Origin: GWE2-40-63 sp050179685
Lineage (GTDB): Bacteria; Bacteroidota; Bacteroidia; Bacteroidales; SZUA-534
Direction: 5' to 3'
DNA: 64,000 nucleotides
Assembly: GCA_050179685.1 (NCBI GenBank)
Contig: JBFXEW010000001.1
Coordinates: 186,001 to 250,000, forward strand
In this document: positions 43,732-53,239 of the stretch, one piece after another
How positions within the stretch are numbered: position 1 is the stretch's first letter
How the letters are laid out: each line of letters starts with the position of its first letter
Translations under genes and position numbers: made by a program
Notes under the pieces: generated by a model
Seen by the model: only the letters and a program-made list of their open reading frames with translations
Told to the model about the DNA's origin: nothing
Databases searched by the model: none

Positions 43732-45097
43732 TATGTAATAACTTTTTTATATCCAGATGTTGTTCCAGATACATCAATTTTCCAGAAGGAGTTCGACTAA
43801 TTTGATTTACCTCTTCAAATTCAATTTCAAAATTGTCTCCCAATTTATCAACCAAAGCTTTTTGAATGCCCGCAGTATTTACTGAATCAACTCCATGCTT
43901 TTTAATGTATTTAAACGTAAACTTTCCTATTTCTTGCTGAATAAACCGGAATTGCATCAATTCACTAAATGTTCCACAGATTATACTTACCCCGGTTAAA
44001 GCAATCAGTTTTTTGTTTTTATCTACAATAAATTCATGCTCCCTTCCCTGAATTTCTTCAATAATTTGGCTATATCTGCCACACTGGTCACAAAAATCCG
44101 GACCTTTCTTTGCATAATCTTTTGTTTTGTAACGAATAAATGGTGTGGCATAATTCCAAAATGAAGTTCCAACAATTTCTCCAATGTCACCCGGCGAAAC
44201 TTCTAAATTGTTCGAATCAATAATCTCTGTAATACCATACAGCGAAAATGAATGAAACTTTTCGTTATGCTCACAATAACCTGCTAATACAGCTTTCTCA
44301 CCATGGCCATACCAATTTACCAAGGGTGAATTAAAAATTTCATTAATGGGTTCTTTCTGAAAATCATAAAGTTTTTCAGAACCGAGCATAATGGCCTTAA
44401 ACTGGTGCTTGATATTTAAACCCTGTTCTTTAATTAGCGAAGTAAACACATGTAAAGAAGAAGGATATGCTCTTAAAATGGGTGTTTTATATTGTTCAAT
44501 GGCCTTTATGTATTTTTCAATATTATTAGGTACTAAATCAAACGATGATAATATAAGTCCGTTTAGAGGATCATAACCAATGGGCCCTTTTAGTTTTTTC
44601 CCTCTTAGTATGGTAGCATCCACATGATAATTAATTTCAGAATAAAAACGAGACCATAATTCGTGCATAAAAGCCAATTCAATTATTCCGTTACGACGCT
44701 GTTGATAAAAGGAAAAGGGGATTCCGGTGGAACCTCCCGTTGTTGTTTTTTTTAGCCCCTTTAATTTTTTATAAGAAAATTCCTCTAAATTATTTTGCAA
44801 CATTTCTTTAGTAATAAAGGGAATCCGCTGAATATCATCCAAAGATTCTAATTTATCCGGATGAAACTTATTGGTTTCCCAATGTTTCCTGTACCCGGGT
44901 ATGTTTTTCCAGGCATGTGCAACAATCTCCTTAAGATGTCGTAGTTGAAGGGCTTTAATTTGTTCCGGCGAGGCGTATTCGTATTTTCTATTGTATTTTC
45001 TGAAACTATGGTACGTTGCATATCCAAGCAATAGCCAGGGAGGCAATTTAGCATATATTTTTTTCAACAAGGAAACCTTTTTAACAATGTCAATCAT
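43718..45097 (-). CDS. PaaK/CapK-like adenylate-forming enzyme
   Basis: A 459-residue protein of the phenylacetate-CoA ligase/coenzyme F390 synthetase (PaaK/CapK) branch of the ANL adenylating superfamily. The P-loop is TTTGGSTGIPFSFYQQ; the adenine region SEKLYD and a later WYGHGEKAVLAGYCE are present, with TPFIRYKTKDYAK following. A CDQCGRYSQI segment (CxxC) is typical of this subgroup, as is the C-terminal SRTPSGKLMYL. Such proteins recur in capsule and O-antigen clusters. They are thought to activate a carboxylic acid for attachment to a sugar or lipid, but this is inference. It is 1 bp from the upstream oxidoreductase gene. Confidence 0.82.
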   Translation of the reverse strand: MIDIVKKVSLLKKIYAKLPPWLLLGYATYHSFRKYNRKYEYASPEQIKALQLRHLKEIVAHAWKNIPGYRKHWETNKFHPDKLESLDDIQRIPFITKEMLQNNLEEFSYKKLKGLKKTTTGGSTGIPFSFYQQRRNGIIELAFMHELWSRFYSEINYHVDATILRGKKLKGPIGYDPLNGLILSSFDLVPNNIEKYIKAIEQYKTPILRAYPSSLHVFTSLIKEQGLNIKHQFKAIMLGSEKLYDFQKEPINEIFNSPLVNWYGHGEKAVLAGYCEHNEKFHSFSLYGITEIIDSNNLEVSPGDIGEIVGTSFWNYATPFIRYKTKDYAKKGPDFCDQCGRYSQIIEEIQGREHEFIVDKNKKLIALTGVSIICGTFSELMQFRFIQQEIGKFTFKYIKKHGVDSVNTAGIQKALVDKLGDNFEIEFEEVNQISRTPSGKLMYLEQHLDIKKLLHNEQE

Positions 45098-45098
45098 A

Positions 45099-47231
45099 TT
45101 ATTTAAGTGCTAAAGAGACTTTGGTTGTTTGAATCATATCCCAATATGCAATAGGCCAACCAGCATCAGTATTGGTTAAAGCATTATATAACTCGTGCAA
45201 TTCTTCTAAATGACCTTTCTGACTTGTTGTTGAGTTGATTTCTTTTAAGTTGACATTATACCCTTTAAGGCTTTTGTAATCTTCCATTATTATCGATTTC
45301 TGATCGTAATGAATTTCCATGTATTCTTTAGGTAATGATTTACTACCAGTTGAAAAATACTCAATAGTTGCAACAGAGCCGTCTCGATACTTTAAAACAA
45401 TTGATTTATTATCGGAAGCACTATAATGATTCGTTTGAGGTTCCAATGACTCGTAACTTATGCTTTCAATCTCACTTTCGGTAAAATAATTCATTAAGTC
45501 AATTATATGACAGGCCTCGCCAACAATTCGTCCACCATTTTCATGAACCCAATGATCAAGAGGTATATACCCGGCATTCATTCGATACCTTATCATCATT
45601 GGATTGATTCTGTTTTTTATATGGGTTTTGATTTCTTTTGAGTATTTACTAAACCGCCTATTAAATCCAACCATTAATAGTGGCTTTTTCGTTGCATTTT
45701 GGTAAAAGTCCTCAATTTTCTTTAGTTCCTCTATAGTTGTAGCCAAGGGCTTTTCAACAAAAACATGTTTACCCGCTTTTAAAGCTTGCAAAACTAGGTT
45801 TGCATGACTATCGTGCCGGGTACTTATAAAAACCAAATCAATATCTTCATCAGTTAGTACATCGTCAAAGTTAGTGGTTGCATATATAGCCATATTATGC
45901 TTAGCATAATGGCTTGCTTTATTTCCCGATTTATTTACAATCGCGGCAATATTAAACTTATCTTTTAATTCATTTAAGTTAGGTAAATGAACGTTTGTGG
46001 CAAAACTGCCCAGACCAACCAAAGCAATATTAATTTTGTTTTTTGCTGGCTTTTGGTCTGTAATTATAATCTTCCGGTCGTGGTTTAAATAAGTTTCCAG
46101 TTTTGCAGTATCGGGCAAACCGTAATCAAGAATAACCATTAATGGTTTTTCCTCGTTATTATTCAGACTATTAAATGCTTGTGTAATTTCAGTAAGCGGA
46201 TAAATTTTATTAATAATTTTATCAACTTGAATTAAGTTGTCTTTTAATAAGCGAATGTATTCTTTTAAATTCCGGTTTTCAGACCACCGCACATAAGCAT
46301 AAGGATAATCGATGCCTTTTTCTTCGTAATTCTTGTCGTATCTGCCCGGTCCGTATGATGTTGAAATTAAAAAATCAATTTCTTTGGGATAAATATCTGC
46401 ACGCTTAATATTCATGCCAGATACACCTACCAAAACAACTTTGCCTTTTCTTCTGCATATTTTAAAAGCATCTGCTAAAGGTTCGCTGCTATTTGTAGCA
46501 GCTGTAAATAAAACGGCATCAGCTCCGTAGCCGTCGGTCCAGTTTGTTATTTCACCAACCACATCCGACTCCAAAGGATTAAAAACAACTTCGGCGCCTA
46601 ATTCTTTAGCTATTTCAAGTCTTTTATTATCTAAATCGGTACAAGCCACGCGCACCCCGGCAACCTTTAACATTTGAATGGCTAATAATCCCAGAATTCC
46701 AGAACCAATAACAACAGCGAACTCACCAAACCTTAAATCGGCCCTTCGAACACCATGCATAGCGATTGCTCCTAAAGTTACAGATGAGGCTGAGACAAAA
46801 TCAACGCCATCAGGAAGCTTAACAACTAAACTCTCAGGAACATCTACATACTCGGCATGATTTGCATATCCTCCACCAGCAGCAGCAACCCTATCTCCGG
46901 ATTTTAAATTTTTAACGTTTTTACCCACACCTAAAACAATCCCACTAACGGAATAGCCGGTAGGAGTACCTAAATCAAGAAGTCCTTTAACCTGTGCTAA
47001 TGTTTTTTGAATGCCATCAGATAAGGTCATATCGATAACTTTCTTTAGTTTCTCGGGTTGTTCCAATATTCGCTTAAAAATGGGTTTACCACTGTTCTGA
47101 ACGCCCGAAATTTCAGTTCCAGCCGAAATACAACTGTTTATCACTTTTATAAGTACCCCGCCGTCGGAGATTACAGGAGCCGGAACTTGTGCTCCTAAAA
47201 CCATCCCTTTTTTTACAATTGCTTGAATCAT
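45099..47231 (-). CDS. Two-domain oxidoreductase: MDR alcohol dehydrogenase fused to Gfo/Idh/MocA
   Basis: A 710-residue fusion of two NAD(P)-binding enzymes. The first half (about 1-365) is a zinc-type medium-chain dehydrogenase/reductase, with AAAGGGYANHAEYVDVP and a Rossmann motif VIGSGILGLLAIQML. The second half (about 390-710) is a Gfo/Idh/MocA oxidoreductase: NIALVGLGSFATNVHLP binds the nucleotide and HVFVEKPLAT holds the catalytic-type Lys of EKP. Fusions of this kind occur in bacterial polysaccharide clusters and are thought to act on a nucleotide sugar or its lipid-linked form. Both domains look intact. It has 61 bp to the glycosyltransferase upstream and 1 bp to the PaaK-like gene. 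Confidence 0.88.
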   Translation of the reverse strand: MIQAIVKKGMVLGAQVPAPVISDGGVLIKVINSCISAGTEISGVQNSGKPIFKRILEQPEKLKKVIDMTLSDGIQKTLAQVKGLLDLGTPTGYSVSGIVLGVGKNVKNLKSGDRVAAAGGGYANHAEYVDVPESLVVKLPDGVDFVSASSVTLGAIAMHGVRRADLRFGEFAVVIGSGILGLLAIQMLKVAGVRVACTDLDNKRLEIAKELGAEVVFNPLESDVVGEITNWTDGYGADAVLFTAATNSSEPLADAFKICRRKGKVVLVGVSGMNIKRADIYPKEIDFLISTSYGPGRYDKNYEEKGIDYPYAYVRWSENRNLKEYIRLLKDNLIQVDKIINKIYPLTEITQAFNSLNNNEEKPLMVILDYGLPDTAKLETYLNHDRKIIITDQKPAKNKINIALVGLGSFATNVHLPNLNELKDKFNIAAIVNKSGNKASHYAKHNMAIYATTNFDDVLTDEDIDLVFISTRHDSHANLVLQALKAGKHVFVEKPLATTIEELKKIEDFYQNATKKPLLMVGFNRRFSKYSKEIKTHIKNRINPMMIRYRMNAGYIPLDHWVHENGGRIVGEACHIIDLMNYFTESEIESISYESLEPQTNHYSASDNKSIVLKYRDGSVATIEYFSTGSKSLPKEYMEIHYDQKSIIMEDYKSLKGYNVNLKEINSTTSQKGHLEELHELYNALTNTDAGWPIAYWDMIQTTKVSLALK

Positions 47232-47292
47232 TAGAATATATGGTTGGTAATTGTTTTAAAAAACGAACAAACTAAATAAAGATGACAATACT

Positions 47293-48453
47293 TTAATCCT
47301 CATAAATAAATTGAAGTTTAAGCGCTTCATTTTCCCAGCTATACTTATCTTTAATTGTTTGTTTCAAGCGCTCTTCATTAAAATTCATTCTATTTTCAAT
47401 TATCCACTCTGCTTTCTGGGCTGCTTCAACCGGATTGTTCCACCTATAAACAGCACCTGCACTAATATCATTTACAATCCGCTCAATGGGAGAACAATTA
47501 GAAACCAATACTGGTTTGCCTGCCAAAATATATTGAAATAATTTATGTGGAATAGTGCTATCGGTATGGTTATTCTTTGTGTGAGGAATTAAAGCGATAT
47601 CGGCCTGGATTAATTGTTCCAATACTGTTTTGTAGGGAACCTGACCAAAAAACTTAACGTAATTACCTATGTTAAGTTGTTGAACCAGTCCTTTTAATGT
47701 GCTCGTGTAATTTCCTTCTCCAAAAATACGTAATTCAATTTTTCTATTTTTATCCAATAAATACGGTATCGCATTTATAAAAAATTGTAAACCACGGTGC
47801 TCCGTAATTCCACCAGCATAAAACAATACAATGTTTTCAGATTTCTGACAATCAGTATGGATATTCTCAAAATCAGATAATTCAGGATAATTTGAAACAA
47901 TAAATATTTTTTTATTGAAAACGCCTAACTTTACTAAACGCTCTTTTGCCTCATCAACAACAACAATTATTGAATCAGCATTTTTGCATTGTTCAAGCTC
48001 ATATTCTTCCCATTGCTTAATGTTTGATAAAATTTTCCCTAAAAAACTATTAGTATGCGATGAGACTTCAAGATAAGATGGCCAGTTTTCATGTAAATCG
48101 AGTGTAAATTTTAGATGATATTTCATCTTAAAATATACCCCCAATTTGGCCAAAGGTAAATCGTGTATATGTATAGCGTCCGGCTCAATTTCGTTTATGA
48201 TAGCTTCTAAATGGCTTTTCCAAAAATTAAAATAAAAAGGAAATTTAAGTGCCCCTACGCTACTTTTGTAAATAAACTTTCGCACCTTCTTTTTAAATAC
48301 AACACAACCATTCCAATTAAAAGTAGAAGTTCCGCTTTTTAATCCATAGCAAGCTAATGAAACCGAATGACCAGCATTAATAAGCGATTTAATTTCGTTC
48401 TCGACCCTTAAATCCGGAGGAAAATCACGTTCTAAAACCATGAGTATTTTCAT
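47293..48453 (-). CDS. Glycosyltransferase (GT4-like), first gene of the polysaccharide operon
   Basis: A 386-residue GT-B fold protein. The start KILMVLERDFPPDLRVENEIKSL is typical of GT4 members, and IHIHDLPLAKLG and LDLHENWPSYL follow in the N-terminal domain. The C-terminal domain has VLFYAGGITEHRGLQFFINA and RIFGEGNYTSTL, with PHKLFQYILAGKPVLVSN for donor contact. It is the first gene of the ten-gene minus-strand unit and is divergent from the YfhO-like gene, with 87 bp shared upstream DNA. Confidence 0.88.
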   Translation of the reverse strand: MKILMVLERDFPPDLRVENEIKSLINAGHSVSLACYGLKSGTSTFNWNGCVVFKKKVRKFIYKSSVGALKFPFYFNFWKSHLEAIINEIEPDAIHIHDLPLAKLGVYFKMKYHLKFTLDLHENWPSYLEVSSHTNSFLGKILSNIKQWEEYELEQCKNADSIIVVVDEAKERLVKLGVFNKKIFIVSNYPELSDFENIHTDCQKSENIVLFYAGGITEHRGLQFFINAIPYLLDKNRKIELRIFGEGNYTSTLKGLVQQLNIGNYVKFFGQVPYKTVLEQLIQADIALIPHTKNNHTDSTIPHKLFQYILAGKPVLVSNCSPIERIVNDISAGAVYRWNNPVEAAQKAEWIIENRMNFNEERLKQTIKDKYSWENEALKLQFIYED

Positions 48454-48505
48454 AATCTACTTTATTAAAAGTGGAATATAATGCTGAACAATATTAATTT
48501 ATAAA

Positions 48506-48513
48506 TATATTTG
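48506..48513 (+). promoter_or_regulatory. -7 promoter element for the YfhO-like gene
   Basis: TATATTTG is an exact TAnnTTTG match, 27 bp before the ATG at 48541. No TTG occurs at the expected -33 distance. Confidence 0.4.
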
Positions 48514-48540
48514 GCATTTATTAACAAAGCGCACAAAATT

Positions 48541-51003
48541 ATGAATTTTAATTTTAAAAAACCGTTTGTATCCACAATAGTAATAATCATACTGTTTCTA
48601 GCTATTTCATTTACCTATTTTTCACCCCTAATTCAAGGGAAAGTAATAAAGACTCAAGACATTACCATGCATTTGGGAATGTCAAAAGAATTGGTTGATT
48701 ATCGCAACGAACACGGAAAAGAAGCACTGTGGACCAATCGTTATTTTTCAGGAGCACCAAGTTTTCTCGTTTCTACTAAATATCCAGGAAACCTCATTAG
48801 TAAACTACTATTACCCGTTCAAAAAATTCCGCGCCCTGCTTCTTATTTGTTCATTAGTCTGCTTTTGTTTTTTATTTTGTTAAAAATAATTGGTGCCAAC
48901 TCCTGGATTAGCCTGGTGGGATCTTTAGCGTTTTCGTTAAACACGGCTTTTTTTGTTTGGATAGATACTGGTCATATGTCGAAGGCTTTTACACTTACCT
49001 TTATGGCATTATTGGTTGCCGGCGTTTATTATGCCTATAATAAAAAGATAATTATTGGTTCATTAATAGCTACACTGGCCTTATCGTGGATGATAAATGC
49101 AGGGCACCCACAAATTACATATTATACCGGCTTCATGATTCTAATTATGGCTACGACTTATTTAATTTATGCCATTAAAGAAAAAACAATTTCAGATTTC
49201 ATAAAAAAATCAATATTTCTACTTGTTGGTGCTCTATTTGCTTTGGGTACCAATTACTCCATGTTGGCTACGACAATGGAATATGGTAAATATTCTACCC
49301 GAGGTAAATCAGAACTAACCGATAAATCAGGAAACAAAACAACAGGTCTCGATAAAGATTACATTTTAGAATATAGTTACGACCTGGGTGAAACCGTTTC
49401 AGCTTTTATTCCCAGATTTAAAGGGGGAGGAAACGCAGAATCCGTTGGTGAAAAATCGAATGTATATAAACTAATTGCCCCGCAGGATAGATCATATGCT
49501 AAACGTATCTCTGAAACATTACCTCTATATTGGGGGAGCCAGCCCATTTCAGCAGCTCCATTTTATTTTGGAGCCGTATTAGTATTTTTATTTGTTTTTG
49601 GATTGTTTGCCTTAAAAGGACGGGAAAAATGGTGGCTGGCAATTACCGTTCTTCTTGCATTTTTATTATCACTGGGTAAATATTTTCCGACTCTAAGTAA
49701 TTTTATGCTCGACTATTTTCCGGGTTACAATAAATTTCGCGATGTAAAAAACATTATTGTAATTGAACATTTTGCTATGGCCTTACTAGGTGCTTTAGCC
49801 ATTAAAGAAGTTGTTGCGCGCAAAATAAATGATAAGCAATTTATGAATGCCCTTAAATATTCCTTTGGCATTACCGGCGGTTTTGCATTGCTATTTGTGC
49901 TTATACCCAACCTTGCCGGCGATTTTTCAGGAGGCATGGATGCTCGTTTAGGTGCCCCGGAAATTGTAGATGCTTTAGAGGCAGATCGCAAAATGGTGTT
50001 ACGTGCTGATGCATTTCGCTCTTTTATTTTTGTTTCACTGGCAGCATTAACCTTGCTAGCTTATTGGAAACATAAGCTAAAAGCCCAATTCGCTGTTATT
50101 GCATGGGGAGCTCTCGTCCTTTTTGATATGTGGCCCATTGATAAAAAATATTTAAATAACAACGATTTTGAAAGTGAGCGCAAGGCTCAAACTCCTATAG
50201 AGATGACTGCCGCTGACAAAGCAATATTACAAGATAAATCACTAAACTACCGGGTATTAAATTTAACCGTTAATCCATTCTCCGATGGAACTACTTCTTA
50301 TTATCATAACTCTATAGGAGGCTACCATGGAGCAAAATTGGAACGCTATCAGGAGCTTATTGAATACGGTATTTCTCCCGACATTGCGAAACTTCAGCAA
50401 AGCTTTTCAACCATCAGAACACAAGCCGATGTGGACAGTGTTTTTACGAACCTACGTATTTTAAATATGCTAAATACAAAATACCTGATACACAATCCCA
50501 ATGCGCAACCCTTGTTGAACAAGAGCGCCTTGGGGAATGTGTGGTTTGTGAACGCGTATAAAATTGTTGAAAATGCTGATGAAGAGGTAGCAAAATTGGC
50601 TGTCTTCGATCCAAAAAAAGAAGCTCTTATCGATAAACGATTTGAATCACAATTAGAAGGCTTATCGCTACAAATAGATTCAAGCGCTTCCATTAAACTG
50701 GTAAACTATCAACCCAACTATTTAAAATATGAGTCAAAAAGTTCGTTTGAGAGCCTGGCCGTATTTTCTGAGATATATTACCCGGCCGGATGGACTGCAA
50801 AAATCAACGGAAACGAAGTTCCATATTTTAGAACCAACTATGTGCTTCGTGGTTTGAGAATTCCATCGGGAGAAAACACCATAGAGTTTGCTTTTCATCC
50901 CAAAACCTATTTCCTGGGCGAGAAAATATCCCTGGCAAGTAGTATCGTTTTGCTGTTTTTATTAATGGGAGTTGTAGTGATAGAATTAAAGAAAAAACAG
51001 TAA
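48541..51003 (+). CDS. YfhO-family polytopic membrane protein
   Basis: A protein of about 820 residues with roughly 12-13 predicted transmembrane helices and a large soluble part (about 545-790) before the last helix. The ATG at 48541 gives MNFNFKKPFVSTIVIII; an earlier TTG (48511) overlaps the promoter element. Features fitting the YfhO/GT-C-like family are QDITMHLGMSKELVDYR in the first loop, AINAGHPQITYY-like segments (here WMINAGHPQITYYTGF), and the C-terminal YPAGWTAKINGNEVPYFRTNY with LRGLRIPSGENTIEFAFHP. In Gram-positive bacteria a YfhO protein is linked to glycosylation of cell-surface polymers. A transfer of sugars across the membrane is plausible here, given the polysaccharide neighbours. 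Confidence 0.85.
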   Translation: MNFNFKKPFVSTIVIIILFLAISFTYFSPLIQGKVIKTQDITMHLGMSKELVDYRNEHGKEALWTNRYFSGAPSFLVSTKYPGNLISKLLLPVQKIPRPASYLFISLLLFFILLKIIGANSWISLVGSLAFSLNTAFFVWIDTGHMSKAFTLTFMALLVAGVYYAYNKKIIIGSLIATLALSWMINAGHPQITYYTGFMILIMATTYLIYAIKEKTISDFIKKSIFLLVGALFALGTNYSMLATTMEYGKYSTRGKSELTDKSGNKTTGLDKDYILEYSYDLGETVSAFIPRFKGGGNAESVGEKSNVYKLIAPQDRSYAKRISETLPLYWGSQPISAAPFYFGAVLVFLFVFGLFALKGREKWWLAITVLLAFLLSLGKYFPTLSNFMLDYFPGYNKFRDVKNIIVIEHFAMALLGALAIKEVVARKINDKQFMNALKYSFGITGGFALLFVLIPNLAGDFSGGMDARLGAPEIVDALEADRKMVLRADAFRSFIFVSLAALTLLAYWKHKLKAQFAVIAWGALVLFDMWPIDKKYLNNNDFESERKAQTPIEMTAADKAILQDKSLNYRVLNLTVNPFSDGTTSYYHNSIGGYHGAKLERYQELIEYGISPDIAKLQQSFSTIRTQADVDSVFTNLRILNMLNTKYLIHNPNAQPLLNKSALGNVWFVNAYKIVENADEEVAKLAVFDPKKEALIDKRFESQLEGLSLQIDSSASIKLVNYQPNYLKYESKSSFESLAVFSEIYYPAGWTAKINGNEVPYFRTNYVLRGLRIPSGENTIEFAFHPKTYFLGEKISLASSIVLLFLLMGVVVIELKKKQ

Positions 51004-51021
51004 CGTTAGTAAATAATGGTG

Positions 51022-51065
51022 TTAAAAAGGGCTGACTCATGTTTTCATGAATTAGCCCTTTTTAA
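51022..51065. terminator. Bidirectional terminator between convergent genes
   Basis: TTAAAAAGGGCT and AGCCCTTTTTAA are perfect complements, with the inner pair TCATG/CATGA closing a 4-nt TTTT loop. T runs follow the stem on both strands, so it can serve both the YfhO-like gene (plus) and the S41 protease gene (minus). Confidence 0.88.
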
Positions 51066-51083
51066 CATAACTTACAAGGTGTG

Positions 51084-52748
51084 CTATTCCGTTTTAGGCT
51101 TTAAGGTTGCTTGATACCTAAAACTATCTCTTAAAATGACCAACGCACTATCAATCACCGGATCGTTGGAGATATTTGCCTGTGCGCGTCCGGTTTGATA
51201 ATAGTAGCGGCTTACAATTTCTTCGCGTAACAAATCGCTGATTTCGGTTTTAAACAGCTCCAAATCCTTGTTTTTATCGTGAGCCAGCTTTTTGCGCAAT
51301 AAATCAAGCTCGTCGGCAACCATGGTGTGGTATTTTTCTCGTTTAACAACTTCTTCGAGCTTTGATATCATTTGCTCGCTCTCTAAGGTGTAATCGAAAT
51401 CTTTGTCGGCTAAAAACGTCTTAAATTCATTGTATATCGACTCATCAATCGTAAATTCATGAACCGGAGGTAGCGTTTCGTGAGTTTGCTGGTATTGTGT
51501 TGCAAAATCAAAAATCAGGCTTTTTGTATAGAGGCTTATCGATATTTTACTAAGCATCTGTGGTTCAACTTTTATATCGGGCATTATACCTCCACCATCG
51601 TAAACTTTCCGCCCTCCTTTGGTTTTAAATTCACTTATCAGCGAATCGGGAACACGGCCAACACTTCCGTCTTCGTTCCGGTGCGAATAATCGAGGGCCT
51701 GAATGCAGCGTCCGCTGGGTATATAATATTTAGCTGTGGTGATTTTTAATTTGGAATTGTAACTCAGGTCGCGGGTTGTTTGCACCAGGCCTTTCCCAAA
51801 AGTACGGGTTCCCAAAACAACACCACGGTCTAAATCCTGAATTGCTCCGGAAACAATTTCTGATGCTGAGGCCGAACCACTATTTACCAAAACAGCCAAA
51901 GGAATTTCAGTATCGTAGGTATCATTACTTGCCTGATAAGCCCTGTTCCATTGGGTAACTTTTCCTTTGGTACTTACAATTTCCTGTCCTTTAGGAATAA
52001 AAAGATTTGAAACCGCAACCGCTTCCATAAGCAAACCTCCCGGATTTCCGCGTAAATCGAAAACCAGACCTTTTAGCGATTGATTCTTTTTCAATTCTTT
52101 AAGAGCTTCTTTCACATCTTTACTGCAATCTTCGGTAAAATTTGCCAGGCGAATATACCCGATTGAATCATTTAACATGCCGCTGTAGGGCACGCTGTTT
52201 ATTTTAATTTTTTCCCGTACAACAATCTTGTCAAGTACTTTTTCAACACCCGGTCGTTGAATTCCCAGTCTGATCTCGGTTTTTGGTTCTCCTTTTAACA
52301 ATTCACTAATCTCTTCCGAATTCCGCCCTTTCACCGATTTGCCATCAATTTCAACAATTTTATCGCCCGCTTTTATGCCTGCTTTATAAGCCGGAAAGCC
52401 CTCGTAAGGTTCGGTTATAATAACAAAGTCGTCGGCATTGCGGATTAAAGCGCCAATTCCCCCGTATTGCCCGGTTGTCATAAAGCGGTAATCTTCCATT
52501 TGCGATTCGGGAATGTAAACCGTATAGGGGTCGAGCGACTCCAACATTTTATCGATACTGGTTTTTACCAAATCAGCCGGATCGGTTTCATCTACATAAT
52601 AAAGATTTAACTCGCGAAAAAGCGTGTGATAAATATCCAGACTTTTTGCAATCTGAAAATTCTCATCGTCGAAGGAGATAAAACCCAAGGTAATAACAGC
52701 AATGGTTACTACAAATCCTATTTTCCATTTTTTACTGATGCATCTCAT
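51084..52748 (-). CDS. S41-family C-terminal processing protease
   Basis: A 554-residue periplasmic protease of the Ctp/tail-specific type. One N-terminal hydrophobic segment (KIGFVVTIAVITLGFISF) anchors or exports it. A PDZ domain (about 85-165, with GIGALI and PAYKAGIKAGDKIVEIDGKS) precedes the protease domain. The latter has LVFDLRGNPGGLLMEAV, the nucleophile region NSGSASASEIVSGAIQD (Ser in SAS) and GTRTFGKGLVQ holding the Lys partner. The last 150 residues are a helical extension common in Bacteroidota members. It follows rnpA by about 70 bp. Confidence 0.94.
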   Translation of the reverse strand: MRCISKKWKIGFVVTIAVITLGFISFDDENFQIAKSLDIYHTLFRELNLYYVDETDPADLVKTSIDKMLESLDPYTVYIPESQMEDYRFMTTGQYGGIGALIRNADDFVIITEPYEGFPAYKAGIKAGDKIVEIDGKSVKGRNSEEISELLKGEPKTEIRLGIQRPGVEKVLDKIVVREKIKINSVPYSGMLNDSIGYIRLANFTEDCSKDVKEALKELKKNQSLKGLVFDLRGNPGGLLMEAVAVSNLFIPKGQEIVSTKGKVTQWNRAYQASNDTYDTEIPLAVLVNSGSASASEIVSGAIQDLDRGVVLGTRTFGKGLVQTTRDLSYNSKLKITTAKYYIPSGRCIQALDYSHRNEDGSVGRVPDSLISEFKTKGGRKVYDGGGIMPDIKVEPQMLSKISISLYTKSLIFDFATQYQQTHETLPPVHEFTIDESIYNEFKTFLADKDFDYTLESEQMISKLEEVVKREKYHTMVADELDLLRKKLAHDKNKDLELFKTEISDLLREEIVSRYYYQTGRAQANISNDPVIDSALVILRDSFRYQATLKPKTE

Positions 52749-52817
52749 ATCAATCTTGTTTTCGAATAATTCATCGGAATAAAATATGTTTACCTCAGGT
52801 ACAAGTACCCAATAAGT

Positions 52818-53237
52818 TTAAAGAAAATCATTTGTTTTTACTTTTTCACTCAAACGGAACAAAAGTTGTTTTATTTTTTGTTCAAATTCGGTAAAAGGAA
52901 CTATTTCGCTGGAAAGATAAATAAGCATAAACGAAAGCTCGACATTTTTTCCCTCGAGCGATTGATAAAGTTCAGATTTATTGGTTCGGTAGCATTCGCG
53001 CATGCGCCGCTTAATAAAATTGCGGGTCACTGCGGAGCGATGGTTTCGTTTTGAAACAGACACTCCGGCTTTTACCAACGACGCGTCTGATGATGGAACA
53101 ACCATCCATACCAGCTTAAAAGGGTAATTCCTAAGGTTTTGGTTTGTATCAAAAAGCGCCTGAATAGTGGAACGACTTTTAAGCCGTTCCTTTTTTTTAA
53201 AGGTGAGTCTTTTATGCTGACTATCAGGGCTCATCAT
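52818..53237 (-). CDS. rnpA: Ribonuclease P protein component
   Basis: A basic protein of about 139 residues that assists the RNase P RNA in maturing tRNA 5' ends. The RNR signature is present as KRNHRSAVTRNFIKRRMRECYR, and FKLVWMVVPS with AGVSVSKR comes before. The start is MMSPDSQ (53237, or 53234 for the second Met). The open frame reaches 53261, but those residues fall inside the hemD terminator hairpin. It lies between hemD and the S41 protease, a common order in Bacteroidota. Confidence 0.95.
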   Translation of the reverse strand: MMSPDSQHKRLTFKKKERLKSRSTIQALFDTNQNLRNYPFKLVWMVVPSSDASLVKAGVSVSKRNHRSAVTRNFIKRRMRECYRTNKSELYQSLEGKNVELSFMLIYLSSEIVPFTEFEQKIKQLLFRLSEKVKTNDFL

Positions 53238-53239
53238 AT

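Noticed and set aside
36610..48453. A horizontally acquired island bounded by mobile DNA
   Set aside because: The cluster is more AT-rich in places than its neighbours, but no integrase, transposase, tRNA or direct repeats were seen at its edges.
52785..52805. Another copy of the 22-bp GTAC repeat (CAGGTACAAGTACC)
   Set aside because: Only one GTAC-rich palindrome is present, with no periodic neighbours; it is best seen as chance. The same holds for the GGTACGTACC inside the DUF4271 gene.
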